Position numbers and translations under genes: made by a program | Assembly (NCBI RefSeq): GCF_001618005.1 | Contig: NZ_LQXA01000003.1 | Span: 1-64,000 of the forward strand | DNA length: 64,000 nucleotides | Direction: 5' to 3' | Source: Clavibacter tessellarius | GTDB taxonomy: Bacteria; Actinomycetota; Actinomycetes; Actinomycetales; Microbacteriaceae | Part shown: positions 7,955 to 16,339 of the stretch, one piece after another | How positions within the stretch are numbered: the first letter of the stretch is position 1 | How the letters are laid out: every line of letters starts with the position of its first letter | The notes under the pieces: model-generated | What the model was told of the DNA's origin: nothing | The model's database searches: none | The model's input: only the letters and a program-made list of their open reading frames with translations

Positions 7955-9438
7955 CGGACGCGCGAGGCCCCGTCGTCGCGCTCGACGGGGTGGGCGTCGC
8001 GTTCCGCTCGCGGGAGGTGCTGCGGGACGTGACCTGCCGGATCGGGGCGGGGGAGCGGATCCTCGTGATCGGCCCGTCCGGATCCGGCAAGTCGACCCTG
8101 CTGCACGTCGTCACCGGCGTGGTGCCGCACTCCGTGCACGCGACCATGACGGGGAGCGCGACCGTCGCGGGGCTCGTGGACGCGCCCGTGCTCGACCGGG
8201 TGCGGCACGTGGGCTTCGTGGCGCAGGATCCGTCGGCCGCCGTCGTGCTGCCCACGGTCGAGCAGGACGTGGCGCTCGTGCTCGAGAACCACGGCGTGGA
8301 TCCGGCGGAGGTCGACGCGCGCATCGACGAGGCGCTCGAGGCCGTGGGCGCCGGCCACCTCCGGCACCGGGAGACGGACCGGCTGAGCGGGGGAGAAGCG
8401 CAGCGCGTCGCCATCGCGGCCGCGCTCGCCGCCCGGCCCGCGCTCCTCGTGCTCGACGAGCCGACCGCGATGCTCGACGCCGCGGGCGTGCGCGCCGTGC
8501 GGGACGCGATCGCGCGGCTGCCGGCGGAGGTCGCCGTGCTGATGGTGGAGCACCGGCTCGACGCGCTCGGGCCGGAGGGGCTGCCGGCGCGGACCATCGC
8601 GCTGGATCCCGCCGGCCGGCTCCTCGCCGACGGCCCCACCCACGAGGTGCTGCGGGAGCACGCGGCGGCGCTCGCCGAGTCCGGCTGCTGGGTGCCGGGG
8701 TGGGCGGCGGACGCGCACACGCCGGTCCCGCGCGCGTCCGCGGCCCCCGCGGCGGAGCCGGTGCTGCGTGCCGTCGGGCTCGCCGTGCACCCGGCGGCCG
8801 TGCGGCCGCGTCGCTTCCGCCGCGCGCCGGATCCGCTCCCGCCCGTGCTCGCGGGCGTCGACCTGGCGCTCCGGCCGGGCGAGCTGGTGGCGCTCATCGG
8901 GGCGAACGGATCCGGCAAGTCGACCCTGCTGCGGACCCTCGCCGGGCTCGTTCCCCCGGTCGCCGGGAGTGTCGCGGGGGCGCGGCCCGGCATGGTGTTC
9001 CAGGATCCGGCGCACCAGTTCGTGGCCGCCAGCGTGCGCGACGAGATCGCCGTCGGCCTCGCGGACGACGACCCGCGCATCGACGACGCGCTCCGCTGCC
9101 ACCGCCTCGAGCACGTGCGGGACGCGTCGCCGCACCGGCTGTCGGGCGGGGAGAAGCGGCGGCTGAGCCTCGCCGCGATGCTCGTGCACGACCGGCCGGT
9201 GCTCCTCGCGGACGAGCCCACCTTCGGGCTCGACCGCCGCGATGCCGAGGCGGCCATGGGGGCGCTCGTCGATGCGTCGCGCACGCGCGCGGTCGTGTTC
9301 TCCAGCCACGACCTCGCGCTCGTCGGGCGTCACGCCACGCGGGCCGTGGTGCTCGGGCGCGGCACGGTGATCCACGACGGCGGGGTGGACGCGCTCGTCG
9401 CGTCGCCGGCCCTCCTCGTCGCGGGCGGGATCGCGTGA
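7951..9438 (+). CDS. ykoD: YkoD-type ECF transporter ATPase with two ABC domains
   Basis: 495-residue protein with two complete nucleotide-binding domains in one chain. Domain 1 has GPSGSGKST (about residue 46), LSGGEAQRVAI and LLVLDEPTAML. Domain 2 has GANGSGKST (about residue 316), LSGGEKRRLSL and VLLADEPTFGLD. Such fused ATPases energise ECF transporters; together with YkoC and YkoE this one would power uptake of the thiamine precursor. GTG start in a 4-bp overlap with ykoE, and GTGA overlap with ykoC. Confidence 0.92.
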   Translation: MTDARGPVVALDGVGVAFRSREVLRDVTCRIGAGERILVIGPSGSGKSTLLHVVTGVVPHSVHATMTGSATVAGLVDAPVLDRVRHVGFVAQDPSAAVVLPTVEQDVALVLENHGVDPAEVDARIDEALEAVGAGHLRHRETDRLSGGEAQRVAIAAALAARPALLVLDEPTAMLDAAGVRAVRDAIARLPAEVAVLMVEHRLDALGPEGLPARTIALDPAGRLLADGPTHEVLREHAAALAESGCWVPGWAADAHTPVPRASAAPAAEPVLRAVGLAVHPAAVRPRRFRRAPDPLPPVLAGVDLALRPGELVALIGANGSGKSTLLRTLAGLVPPVAGSVAGARPGMVFQDPAHQFVAASVRDEIAVGLADDDPRIDDALRCHRLEHVRDASPHRLSGGEKRRLSLAAMLVHDRPVLLADEPTFGLDRRDAEAAMGALVDASRTRAVVFSSHDLALVGRHATRAVVLGRGTVIHDGGVDALVASPALLVAGGIA

Positions 9439-10157
9439 GCGGCCCGGTCGTCAGCGGCCTCGGCGTGAGCGGGCCACGCGTGAGCGGGCCGCGCGCGAGC
9501 TGGCTCGCCCGGCGCAACCCGTCGGCGGTGCTCGCCGGGCTGTTCGCGGTGTCGGCCGCGCTCATCGCCGTGCGGGATCCGGCCGTCGCCCTCGGCGTGC
9601 TCGTGCTCGCCGTGGCGCTGGCGCTCGTCGGCGCGCGCGTCGGCGTCGGCGCCGTCCTCCGCGCGCAGCTCGCATTCGGCGGCTTCGCCCTCGGGATCCT
9701 GCTGGTGAACGCGATGAGCCGGCCGGGCGCGGTGCTCGCGCGGGCGGGGGCGTTCCGGATCACCGAGGAGGGCCTCGACATGGGCGCCGCGCTCGCCCTG
9801 CGGACGCTCGCGCTCGGCACGCTGTCGGTCGCGTTCCTGGCGGCCGTGGATCCGGTCGACCTCATGATCAGCCTGCACCTCGACCTGCGGCTGCCCGCGC
9901 GCGTGACCTTCGCGGTGCTCGCCGGTCAGCGGATGCTCCAGCGGCTCCCCGCGGAGTGGGCGACGATCCGCGCGGCGCAGGCCGTGCGCGCGCCCCTCGA
10001 CCGGCGCGGTCGTCCGCGGCGGGGACCCTTCGCGGCGGCGGCGTTCGCGCTGCTGGTGTCGTGCATCCGCCGGTCGGCCCGCGTCGCGCAGTCTCTGGAG
10101 GCCCGGGGCCTCGGGCTCGAGCCGCGCACGGTGTGGCGACGGAGGTCGCGGGGCTGA
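9435..10157 (+). CDS. ykoC: YkoC-type ECF transporter transmembrane (EcfT) subunit
   Basis: 240-residue integral membrane coupling subunit. The N-terminal residues VSGPVVSGLGVSGPRVSGPR form a short low-complexity repeat, so the real start may be later (WLARRNPSAVL onward looks like the family). Several hydrophobic helices follow. Near the end the EcfT coupling helices are seen: VRAPLDRRGR and VAQSLEARGLGLE, the Ala-Arg-Gly motif that contacts the ATPase. Last gene of the ykoFEDC operon. Confidence 0.87.
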   Translation: MSGPVVSGLGVSGPRVSGPRASWLARRNPSAVLAGLFAVSAALIAVRDPAVALGVLVLAVALALVGARVGVGAVLRAQLAFGGFALGILLVNAMSRPGAVLARAGAFRITEEGLDMGAALALRTLALGTLSVAFLAAVDPVDLMISLHLDLRLPARVTFAVLAGQRMLQRLPAEWATIRAAQAVRAPLDRRGRPRRGPFAAAAFALLVSCIRRSARVAQSLEARGLGLEPRTVWRRRSRG

Positions 10158-10177
10158 CGCGCGGGCCCGCCGGCGGA

Positions 10178-10714
10178 TCAGGCGCCGGACGCCCCGACGA
10201 GGACCGCGCCCGCGATCCGGTCGGCCGCCTCGACCGGCGTGATGCGCGACGTGTCGACGACCTCCGCCTCCGCGTGCAGCCAGGTGCGGGCCGCCTCCTC
10301 GTAGGGCTCCACGCGGGAGAAGCGGAAGGCCGACGGGCCGAGGTCCGCATCGTGCTGGATCCGGTCGCGGAGCGTCGCCGTGTCCGCGTGCAGCACGAAG
10401 TGGCGGATGGGGATGCCGTGCGCGGCGAGGCCGGCGCTGATCTCGCGCCAGTAGGCCTCGACGAGCACTGTCATGGGCATGACGAGCGTGCCGCCCGCGT
10501 AGTCGAGCACGCGCCGCGCCGTCTCGACCACGAGCGGGCGCCACGGCGTCCAGTGCTGGAAGTCGTCCAGCTTCGGGAGGGGCGGCCGGATGTCCATGAG
10601 CACCTCGCCGACCTTCTCGGCGTCGAGCACGCGGCCGTCGGGGATCCGCTCCTGCACGAGCCGCGAGGTCGTCGTCTTGCCCACGCCGTGGGTGCCGTTC
10701 AGCCAGATGATCAT
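10178..10714 (-). CDS. P-loop ATPase, TmrB-like
   Basis: 178-residue protein with MIIWLNGTHGVGKTTTSRL at the N-terminus (Walker A GTHGVGKT). Several stretches (the MIIWLNG opening, DAEKVGEVL, the DDFQ..W segment, VMPMTVL) resemble B. subtilis TmrB, the ATP-binding protein behind tunicamycin resistance. TmrB acts by binding the drug at the membrane; whether this relative does so is unknown. The gene stands alone, convergent with ykoC (20 bp between stops) and divergent from the BLUF gene. Confidence 0.75.
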   Translation of the reverse strand: MIIWLNGTHGVGKTTTSRLVQERIPDGRVLDAEKVGEVLMDIRPPLPKLDDFQHWTPWRPLVVETARRVLDYAGGTLVMPMTVLVEAYWREISAGLAAHGIPIRHFVLHADTATLRDRIQHDADLGPSAFRFSRVEPYEEAARTWLHAEAEVVDTSRITPVEAADRIAGAVLVGASGA

Positions 10715-10870
10715 GGCCGGAGGCTATCGGCGGCGTGGCGCCGACGGCATCCGTCCGGCGACGTATCCCGGTCCGCCCTGGCCGCCGGCGTGCCGGAGGA
10801 CCAGGCTGGAGGGGCGGCGGGATCCGGCCCCGTCCCACGACGCGCTTCCCCGCGCACGCGGAAGGACCCC

Positions 10871-11299
10871 ATGCTCTCGATCGTCTACTCCAGCACCGCC
10901 GAGCGGTCCTTCGACGACGTCGACCTCGCGCAGCTCCTGGCCCAGAGCCGCGCGACCAACGCGGCGCACGGGCTCACGGGCCTCCTCGTCCACCGGCAGG
11001 GGCGCTTCCTCCAGCTGATCGAGGGCGAGGAGGACGAGGTGCGCGAGCGCATGGCCGCGATCCTCGCCGACGACCGCCACGGCCGGATCGCCACGCTCAT
11101 GGAGGAGCGGATCACCGAGCGTCAGTTCCCCGACTGGACGATGGGCATGGCGAAGTACGACGCCCGCGTGGCCGAGCGGATCCCCGGCTACCGCGACACC
11201 TTCGACGACCTCGAGGGCGAGCGCCCGGACGACGCCATCCGGCCCGCGCTCCGCGAGCTGATCCGCTGGTTCCAGGAGGACACCGGCCGGCTGTCCTGA
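10871..11299 (+). CDS. Stand-alone BLUF domain blue-light photoreceptor
   Basis: 142-residue protein made of one FAD-binding BLUF domain with a short C-terminal helix. The photochemical residues are all present and in the same relative spacing as in AppA: Tyr6, Asn30, Gln48, Trp89 and Met91 (each AppA number minus 15). Short BLUF proteins usually signal through a partner protein, since they have no output domain. No obvious partner is adjacent: the neighbours are a TmrB-like ATPase and an acyl-CoA dehydrogenase-type gene. The start at 10871 follows ggaagg. Confidence 0.93.
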   Translation: MLSIVYSSTAERSFDDVDLAQLLAQSRATNAAHGLTGLLVHRQGRFLQLIEGEEDEVRERMAAILADDRHGRIATLMEERITERQFPDWTMGMAKYDARVAERIPGYRDTFDDLEGERPDDAIRPALRELIRWFQEDTGRLS

Positions 11300-11321
11300 G
11301 GGGCGGGGCCCGACGCCGGCC

Positions 11322-12188
11322 TCACCCGCCCGGGTACCGGTAGAACCCCTCGCCCGTCTCGACGCCCGTCTTGCCGTGCCGCACGTAGTTCTCGTGGAGG
11401 TACTCGGCCCAGGCCCGCACCGTCGGATCGTCCGACATGCGCGCGGTGGCGTAGGAGTTGCGGAGGCCGATGACGTCGTAGATCTGGAACGGGCCGTACG
11501 GGGAGCCGGTCGCGGTGCGCCAGGTCGCGTCGATGGTCTCGACGTCGGCGTACCCGCCCACGAGGAGCTCGGCGGCGGCGCGCATGAACGGCGCCAGCAT
11601 GGTGTTGAGCACGTACCCGGACTTCTCCCTCGTCATCACGACCGGCGTCATCCCGGTGTCTGCTGCGTACCGACGCACGGCCTCCACGGCCGCCGCATCG
11701 GTCGAGGGGGAGGGCATGATCTCCGCGGTGCCGTAGCGCCAGATGCGGTTCGCGAAGTGCAGGGCCAGGAACCGGCCGGGCAGGTGCACCACGTCGACGA
11801 GATCGCTCGGCACCATGTACGACGAGTTCGTGGCGATGATCGCGTCGTCCCGCGCGAGACGGGAGACCGCGTGATGAAGCTCCCTCTTCACGGAGAGCAC
11901 TTCCGGCGCCGCCTCGATGACGAGATCCGCGTCCCGCACGGCCTCGGCCAGGTCCGTCGTGATGCGGAGGGAGGCGAGCGCGGCCGCCGTGCTGCTCGGC
12001 GTGGCGCCGACCACCGCATCCTCGACGTACGCCGCGGGCAGCCCGGCCAGGCGCCGTCGGGAGGCGTCGAGCGCCGTCTCGCTGATGTCGTAGGCCGTGA
12101 CGCGCCGACCGCGGAACGCGGCGTGGAAGGCGATCTGCGAGCCGAGCGTGCCGATCCCCAGCACGGCCACGGTCTGGATCTCGGACAT
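11322..12188 (-). CDS. 3-hydroxyacyl-CoA dehydrogenase family protein
   Basis: 288-residue NAD-dependent oxidoreductase. The N-terminal Rossmann motif is VAVLGIGTLGSQIAFHAA (GxGxxG), followed by TAYDIS and the family segment TNSSYMVPSDL. The HFFNP-type active-site region reads LHFANRIWRYGTAEIM, a known variant. The C-terminal helical domain includes EKSGYVLNTMLAPF. A start at 12188 with aggagg upstream is better than the longer frame. Substrate is unknown; 3-hydroxybutyryl-CoA or a related hydroxy acid is possible. Confidence 0.88.
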   Translation of the reverse strand: MSEIQTVAVLGIGTLGSQIAFHAAFRGRRVTAYDISETALDASRRRLAGLPAAYVEDAVVGATPSSTAAALASLRITTDLAEAVRDADLVIEAAPEVLSVKRELHHAVSRLARDDAIIATNSSYMVPSDLVDVVHLPGRFLALHFANRIWRYGTAEIMPSPSTDAAAVEAVRRYAADTGMTPVVMTREKSGYVLNTMLAPFMRAAAELLVGGYADVETIDATWRTATGSPYGPFQIYDVIGLRNSYATARMSDDPTVRAWAEYLHENYVRHGKTGVETGEGFYRYPGG

Positions 12189-12314
12189 GCGGGTCCTCCT
12201 GGGGTGGGGTGACGCGACCCACGAGGAGCGGGTGCCGGACGACGCCCGGCCGCCTTCACGCCCGGGCGTCCGCGTCACGGTAGTCAGCCGCCCACCGGCC
12301 CGGGCTCGTTCTCC

Positions 12315-13253
12315 TCAGCTGGCGGGCGTCGCGCCCCGCCAGAATCCCGCGAGGAGCTCCGCGCTCGCCTCCGGCTGGTCGACCTGGGCGGAGTGGCCCG
12401 CGTCGGCGACCACCTCGTAGCGGGCGCCCGTGCGCTCGGCCATGTCGCGCTGCCAGTCCTGGGGCCACGCGTCGTCGGCGTCGCCGTGCGACACGAGCAC
12501 GGGGAGGCCGGTGGCGCGGAGCTCGTCGGCACGGTCGCTCTGCGCCTGCATGATCTCCAGCGCGCCGAGCAGCTGCGCCGACGCCGTGCCGAACAGGCGG
12601 GTGCGGAACCACTCCACCTCGGGGTCGGCGCCGTCGAGCTGCTCGGGCAGGAACCACAGCGGCCAGAGGCCGGCGCTGCCCGACGCGCGGACCGCCGCGA
12701 TCTGCTCGGACCGCTCGCCGCGGCTGCGGGGGCCCGAGTTCCAGTGCGTGTAGCTGGCGAAGCGGCCGGGATCGCGGATCACGGCCTGGAGGCCGACGAC
12801 GCCGCCGAAGCTGTGGCCGAGGAGGTGCACGGGGCCGAGCGGCGCGGCGGGGGCGGCATCGGTCGCGACGTGACGGCCGCCGGATCCACCGACGCCCGCG
12901 AGAGCGTCGACCACGTGGTGCACGTCCTGGCCGAGAGTCTCGAGCTCGTAGCCCGACGCGTCCACGGGCGGCTCGGCCTGGCCGGGGCCGGTGGATCCCC
13001 ACTGCCCGCGCTGCGAGAACGCCACCACCGTGAAGCCGCGGTCGGCGAGCGGGCCGAGCAGCGGGAAGAAGTCCTCCTTCGACCCGGTGAAGCCCGGCAC
13101 GAGCAGCGCGACGGGCGCGGTCGCCGGATCCCCCGTGCGGGCGGGCACGCGCACGGCCGACAGCCGCGCCGCCGGGACCTCGATCACGAGGTCCTCCGCG
13201 TCCTTCGGCCGGTGCTCGGACAGGGTGCGCGGGGCGTGGGCGTCGGTGCTCAT
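12315..13253 (-). CDS. Alpha/beta hydrolase
   Basis: 312-residue cytoplasmic hydrolase. It shows the oxyanion-region start VALLVPGFTGSKEDF, the nucleophile elbow GHSFGG, an acid in VLVSHGDADDAWP and the catalytic His in ADAGHSAQV. These make the Ser-Asp-His triad complete. The ATG at 13253 is preferred to the frame extending 17 residues upstream. Substrate not predictable; esterase or lipase-like activity is the family norm. Confidence 0.85.
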   Translation of the reverse strand: MSTDAHAPRTLSEHRPKDAEDLVIEVPAARLSAVRVPARTGDPATAPVALLVPGFTGSKEDFFPLLGPLADRGFTVVAFSQRGQWGSTGPGQAEPPVDASGYELETLGQDVHHVVDALAGVGGSGGRHVATDAAPAAPLGPVHLLGHSFGGVVGLQAVIRDPGRFASYTHWNSGPRSRGERSEQIAAVRASGSAGLWPLWFLPEQLDGADPEVEWFRTRLFGTASAQLLGALEIMQAQSDRADELRATGLPVLVSHGDADDAWPQDWQRDMAERTGARYEVVADAGHSAQVDQPEASAELLAGFWRGATPAS

Positions 13254-13293
13254 GGGGTCAGCGTAGGCCGGGGGTGCGGCGGCGGCGCGGTCG

Positions 13294-14781
13294 TCAGGCC
13301 GCATCCACCACCGGCAGCGTCAGCCGGAAGCGGGCGCCCGCGCCCGGGACGGCGGGCAGGCAGACGAGGTCGCCGCCCTGGGCGCGGGCGAGCGCGCGGG
13401 CGATGGAGAGGCCGAGGCCGGCGCCGCCGTGCTGGCGGTCGCGGCCGTCGTCGAGGCGGACGAGGCGGTCGAAGACGCGCTCGCGGTCGGCCTCGGGCAC
13501 GCCGGGGCCGTCGTCGGACACCGTGACGTGCACGGATCCGTCGTCGGCCGCCTCCGCCGCCACGCGCACCTCGGCCGCGGCGTAGCGGGCCGCGTTCTGC
13601 AGGAGGTTGTCGAGGATCTGGGCGAGCCGGTCGGGATCCGCCCGCACGGCCGGGGGAGCGCCGCGCACGTCGGCGTCGATCCGGATGCCCGGGGTCCGCG
13701 CCCGCTGCTGCGCGACCGCGGCCTCCAGCACGGGCGGGACGCGCACCGGGCGTCCCTCGACGGAGAGGCCCTCGTCGAGGCGCGCCATCATCAGCATGTC
13801 CTCGACCAGGCGGCCCGCGCGGATCGCCTCGCGCACGACGTGCACCGACAGGCGCTCGCGCTCCTCGGCGCTCGGGTCGGTGCGCACGAGGGCGTCGGCG
13901 GAGGCGCGGATCCCGGCGACGGGCGTCCGCAGCTCGTGGGCGGCGTCGGCGACGAAGGCGCGCATGCGGGCCTCGGCCGCGAGGGCCTGGCGCTCGGCGT
14001 GCTCGATGTCGTCGAGCATCTCGTCGAAGGCGACGGCCGTGCGGCCGAGCTCGGTGGTCGGGCGGGTGGGGCGGAGGCGGCGGCCGCGGTCGCCGCGGCC
14101 GATGGAGCGGGCGACGCCCGTCATGACCTCGAGCGGGCGGAGCGTGCCGCGGACCACGACGACGAGCGCCACCGCCGCGAGCGCGAGGAACACGAGCGAG
14201 GTGACGGCGAGGATCCCGCGGAGGGAGGCCAGGGTGTCGTCCACGGATCCGGTGCCCGCCGACAGCTCGAGCACCGTCCCGTCGCTGAGGTCGGAGCGGA
14301 GGGTGATGCCGTCGGCGGTGGAGCGCACCGAGCTCGCGGAGACGGAGACCGCGTCGGCGCGCGGCGTGGCCGGGGCGGTGACGGATCCGCGCGCGTCGCC
14401 CAGCGGATCCGGCCCGGGCAGCGTGGCCCCGAGCGGATCCCGGCCGGGCCGCACGGAGACGGCCCCGCCGTCGGGGGTCGTGATCTGCACGGCCACGCCC
14501 TGCGCGCTCAGCCGCTCGGCGAGCGCGTCGTCGTCGAGCACGCCCACGAGCGCCGCGGCCGCGGACGCGCGGTCGGCCAGCCGGTCCTGGATCTGCTGCC
14601 GCAGCTGCGCCCCGAGGATCGTCTGCACCGTGAGCGAGAGCGCCACGAGCAGCACCGCGAGGAGCGCGAGCACGGCGAGGACAGTGCGGGTGCGGAGCGA
14701 GCCCGTGCGGAGCGGAGCGTCCGGCGTGCGCGCGGGAGCGCGGCGGTGCGCCAGGCGCCGCGCGCGGGCGACCGCGCTCAC
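13294..14781 (-). CDS. Two-component sensor histidine kinase
   Basis: 495-residue membrane kinase. Transmembrane helix 1 lies at about residues 33-52 and helix 2 at about 190-211, enclosing an extracytoplasmic sensor region of about 135 residues. A HAMP-like linker follows, then the HisKA box FVADAAHELRTPVAGI with phospho-acceptor His282, an N box (DNLLQNAARY) and G boxes (DDGPGVPEADRERVF, GAGLGLSI). The GTG start overlaps the stop of the response regulator (GTGA), so the pair is co-translated. Its stimulus is unknown. Confidence 0.93.
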   Translation of the reverse strand: MSAVARARRLAHRRAPARTPDAPLRTGSLRTRTVLAVLALLAVLLVALSLTVQTILGAQLRQQIQDRLADRASAAAALVGVLDDDALAERLSAQGVAVQITTPDGGAVSVRPGRDPLGATLPGPDPLGDARGSVTAPATPRADAVSVSASSVRSTADGITLRSDLSDGTVLELSAGTGSVDDTLASLRGILAVTSLVFLALAAVALVVVVRGTLRPLEVMTGVARSIGRGDRGRRLRPTRPTTELGRTAVAFDEMLDDIEHAERQALAAEARMRAFVADAAHELRTPVAGIRASADALVRTDPSAEERERLSVHVVREAIRAGRLVEDMLMMARLDEGLSVEGRPVRVPPVLEAAVAQQRARTPGIRIDADVRGAPPAVRADPDRLAQILDNLLQNAARYAAAEVRVAAEAADDGSVHVTVSDDGPGVPEADRERVFDRLVRLDDGRDRQHGGAGLGLSIARALARAQGGDLVCLPAVPGAGARFRLTLPVVDAA

Positions 14782-15446
14782 GCCTCCACCCGGTAGCCGA
14801 GCCCGCGGACGGTGTGCAGGAGCCGCGGCCCACGCGCCTCCATCTTCTTGCGGAGCGCGCTGATGTGGACCTCGACGAGGTTCGGATCCGCGTGGTCGTA
14901 CCCCCACACCTGCGTGAGCAGCTGCGTCTTGGAGAGCGTGCGGCCGCGGTGCGCGGCGAGGTAGGCGAGCAGCTGGAACTCGATGGAGGTGAGGTCGAGC
15001 ACCTCGCCGCCGCGGCGCGCGAGGCCGGAGTCGGGATCCACCAGCAGGTCGCCGATCTCCACCACGCTCGCGAGCCGGCCGCGCCGCCGCAGCACCGCGC
15101 CGACGCGGGCCACGAGCTCCGCGAGCGCGAACGGCTTCACGATGTAGTCGTCGACGCCCTGGCCGAAGCCGCGCAGGCGATCCTCGACGGCGTCGCGCGC
15201 GGTGAGCATGATGACGCTCGCGTCGCTCCAGCGGCGGATCCGCTCGGCCAGCTGGATGCCGCTCGGCCCGGGGAGCATCCAGTCGAGCACCACGAGGTCG
15301 GGCAGGAAGCCCTTGACCTCCTCCTCGAGCTCGACGCCCGAGGCGAGGCCGCGGACGACGAAGCGCTCGGCGGTGAGGGTGGAGACGACGGCGGCGCGGA
15401 TGGCCTCGTCGTCCTCCACCACGAGGACGCGTGCGGGAGGGAGCAT
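14778..15446 (-). CDS. OmpR/PhoB-family response regulator
   Basis: 222-residue regulator: receiver domain with acidic pocket VVEDDE, phospho-acceptor Asp55 (LVVLDWMLPG), the switch Lys in DDYIVKPFALAEL, then a winged-helix DNA-binding domain (LTSIEFQLLAYLAAHRGRT, VWGYDHADPNLVEVHIS). Partner of the kinase gene that overlaps its stop. A pair of 7-bp direct repeats spaced 11 bp lies between this gene and the divergent repeat-protein gene and fits the binding site of an OmpR-type protein. Confidence 0.94.
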   Translation of the reverse strand: MLPPARVLVVEDDEAIRAAVVSTLTAERFVVRGLASGVELEEEVKGFLPDLVVLDWMLPGPSGIQLAERIRRWSDASVIMLTARDAVEDRLRGFGQGVDDYIVKPFALAELVARVGAVLRRRGRLASVVEIGDLLVDPDSGLARRGGEVLDLTSIEFQLLAYLAAHRGRTLSKTQLLTQVWGYDHADPNLVEVHISALRKKMEARGPRLLHTVRGLGYRVEA

Positions 15447-15506
15447 GAGGCGACCCTAGGAGGCCCGGATGGGCGATCCCGGCCGCATGTCCGCCCGGGA
15501 CGCGGA

Positions 15507-15524
15507 ACTTAAGCAGGACTTCAG
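15507..15524 (+). promoter_or_regulatory. Candidate response-regulator box (11-bp-spaced direct repeats)
   Basis: ACTTAAG at 15507-15513 and ACTTCAG at 15518-15524, one helical turn apart (11 bp). OmpR/PhoB-type regulators bind head-to-tail to repeats with this spacing. The site is 60 bp upstream of the regulator gene and 69 bp upstream of the divergent repeat-protein gene, so it could control either or both. Confidence 0.5.
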
Positions 15525-15592
15525 ATCCGCTGCCGAGCCTGGCAGTACCGACCCGGCGCATCCCGCGCCGCGGCGGACACGGAAGGAACACC

Positions 15593-16270
15593 ATGGACGA
15601 CACCATCACGGTCTTCGAGAAGGGCCGCGGCACGCAGAAGCCAGCGCCGCGGAAGCGCCGCGCGGGCATGGCCGTCGGCATCGCCGGCGCCTCCCTCGGC
15701 CTCGTCGCACTCCTCTCCTCGGCGGCGTTCGCCGACGGGAACGGCGGCGACACCAGCGGCGCCACCGGATCCGGGAGCGGCACGACCGCCACCTGCCCGG
15801 CGCCGCCCGCGCTGCCGGACGGATCCACGCCGCCCGCGCTCCCGACGCCGTCGAAGAACGCCGACGGATCCACCGCCACCGTGCCCGCGCCGCCGACGAA
15901 CGCGGACGGGACGCCGGCCACGCCGCCCACCCCGCCGACGCCGCCCACGCCGTCGAAGAACGCCGACGGATCCACCGCCACCGTGCCCGCGCCGCCGACG
16001 AACGCGGACGGCACGCCGGCCACGCCGCCCACCCCGCCCACGCCTCCGACCAACGCGGACGGATCCACGGCCACCGTGCCGGCCCCGCCCGCCGACGGCT
16101 GCGCGCCGCCCGCCCCGCCGGTCGGCAAGGACGGCACGGCACCCACCCCGCCCGCCGCTCCCGCGGCCCCGGGGACGACCGGCGGCGCCACCGCCCCGGC
16201 CGCTCCGGCCGCTCCGCAGCAGTCCGGCGGCGGCTCGGCCACGACGCCGGCGCCCACGACCGGCAGCTGA
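15593..16270 (+). CDS. Membrane-anchored proline-rich repeat protein
   Basis: 225-residue protein of unknown function. A short basic cytoplasmic head (KPAPRKRRAG) precedes one hydrophobic helix at about residues 25-46 that is either a signal peptide or an anchor. The exported part is low-complexity Pro/Thr/Ala with an imperfect 34-residue repeat (SKNADGSTATVPAPPTNADG plus TPATPPTPP), about two and a half copies; in DNA the unit is 102 bp. Two Cys residues flank the repeats. It is divergent from the two-component pair and probably controlled by it. Such proteins often span or stick to the cell wall. Confidence 0.7.
   Translation: MDDTITVFEKGRGTQKPAPRKRRAGMAVGIAGASLGLVALLSSAAFADGNGGDTSGATGSGSGTTATCPAPPALPDGSTPPALPTPSKNADGSTATVPAPPTNADGTPATPPTPPTPPTPSKNADGSTATVPAPPTNADGTPATPPTPPTPPTNADGSTATVPAPPADGCAPPAPPVGKDGTAPTPPAAPAAPGTTGGATAPAAPAAPQQSGGGSATTPAPTTGS
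15851..16090 (+). repeat. 102-bp tandem repeat inside the proline-rich gene
   Basis: The unit beginning tcgaagaacgccgacggatc at 15851 recurs at 15953, giving a 102-bp period, and a shortened third copy begins near 16052. The repeat is in frame, so copy-number changes would alter length without breaking the protein. Confidence 0.75.
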
Positions 16271-16283
16271 CCGGATCCACCGC

Positions 16284-16319
16284 CCGGCCGGGCCCGCGAC
16301 ACCCGCGGGTCCCGGCCGG
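16284..16319 (+). terminator. Candidate rho-independent terminator
   Basis: Strong GC hairpin 14 bp after the repeat-protein stop: a stem of 15 pairs with one bulged A on the right arm, outer arms ccggccggg and cccggccgg. There is no long T run, as is usual in high-GC actinobacteria. Confidence 0.6.
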
Positions 16320-16339
16320 ACCTCTGCCAGGCTGGCCGC

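Noticed and set aside
15851-16090. Regular repeats considered as a CRISPR array
   Set aside because: The period is 102 bp, repeats are in frame and encode Pro/Thr-rich sequence, and there are no unique spacers or cas genes.
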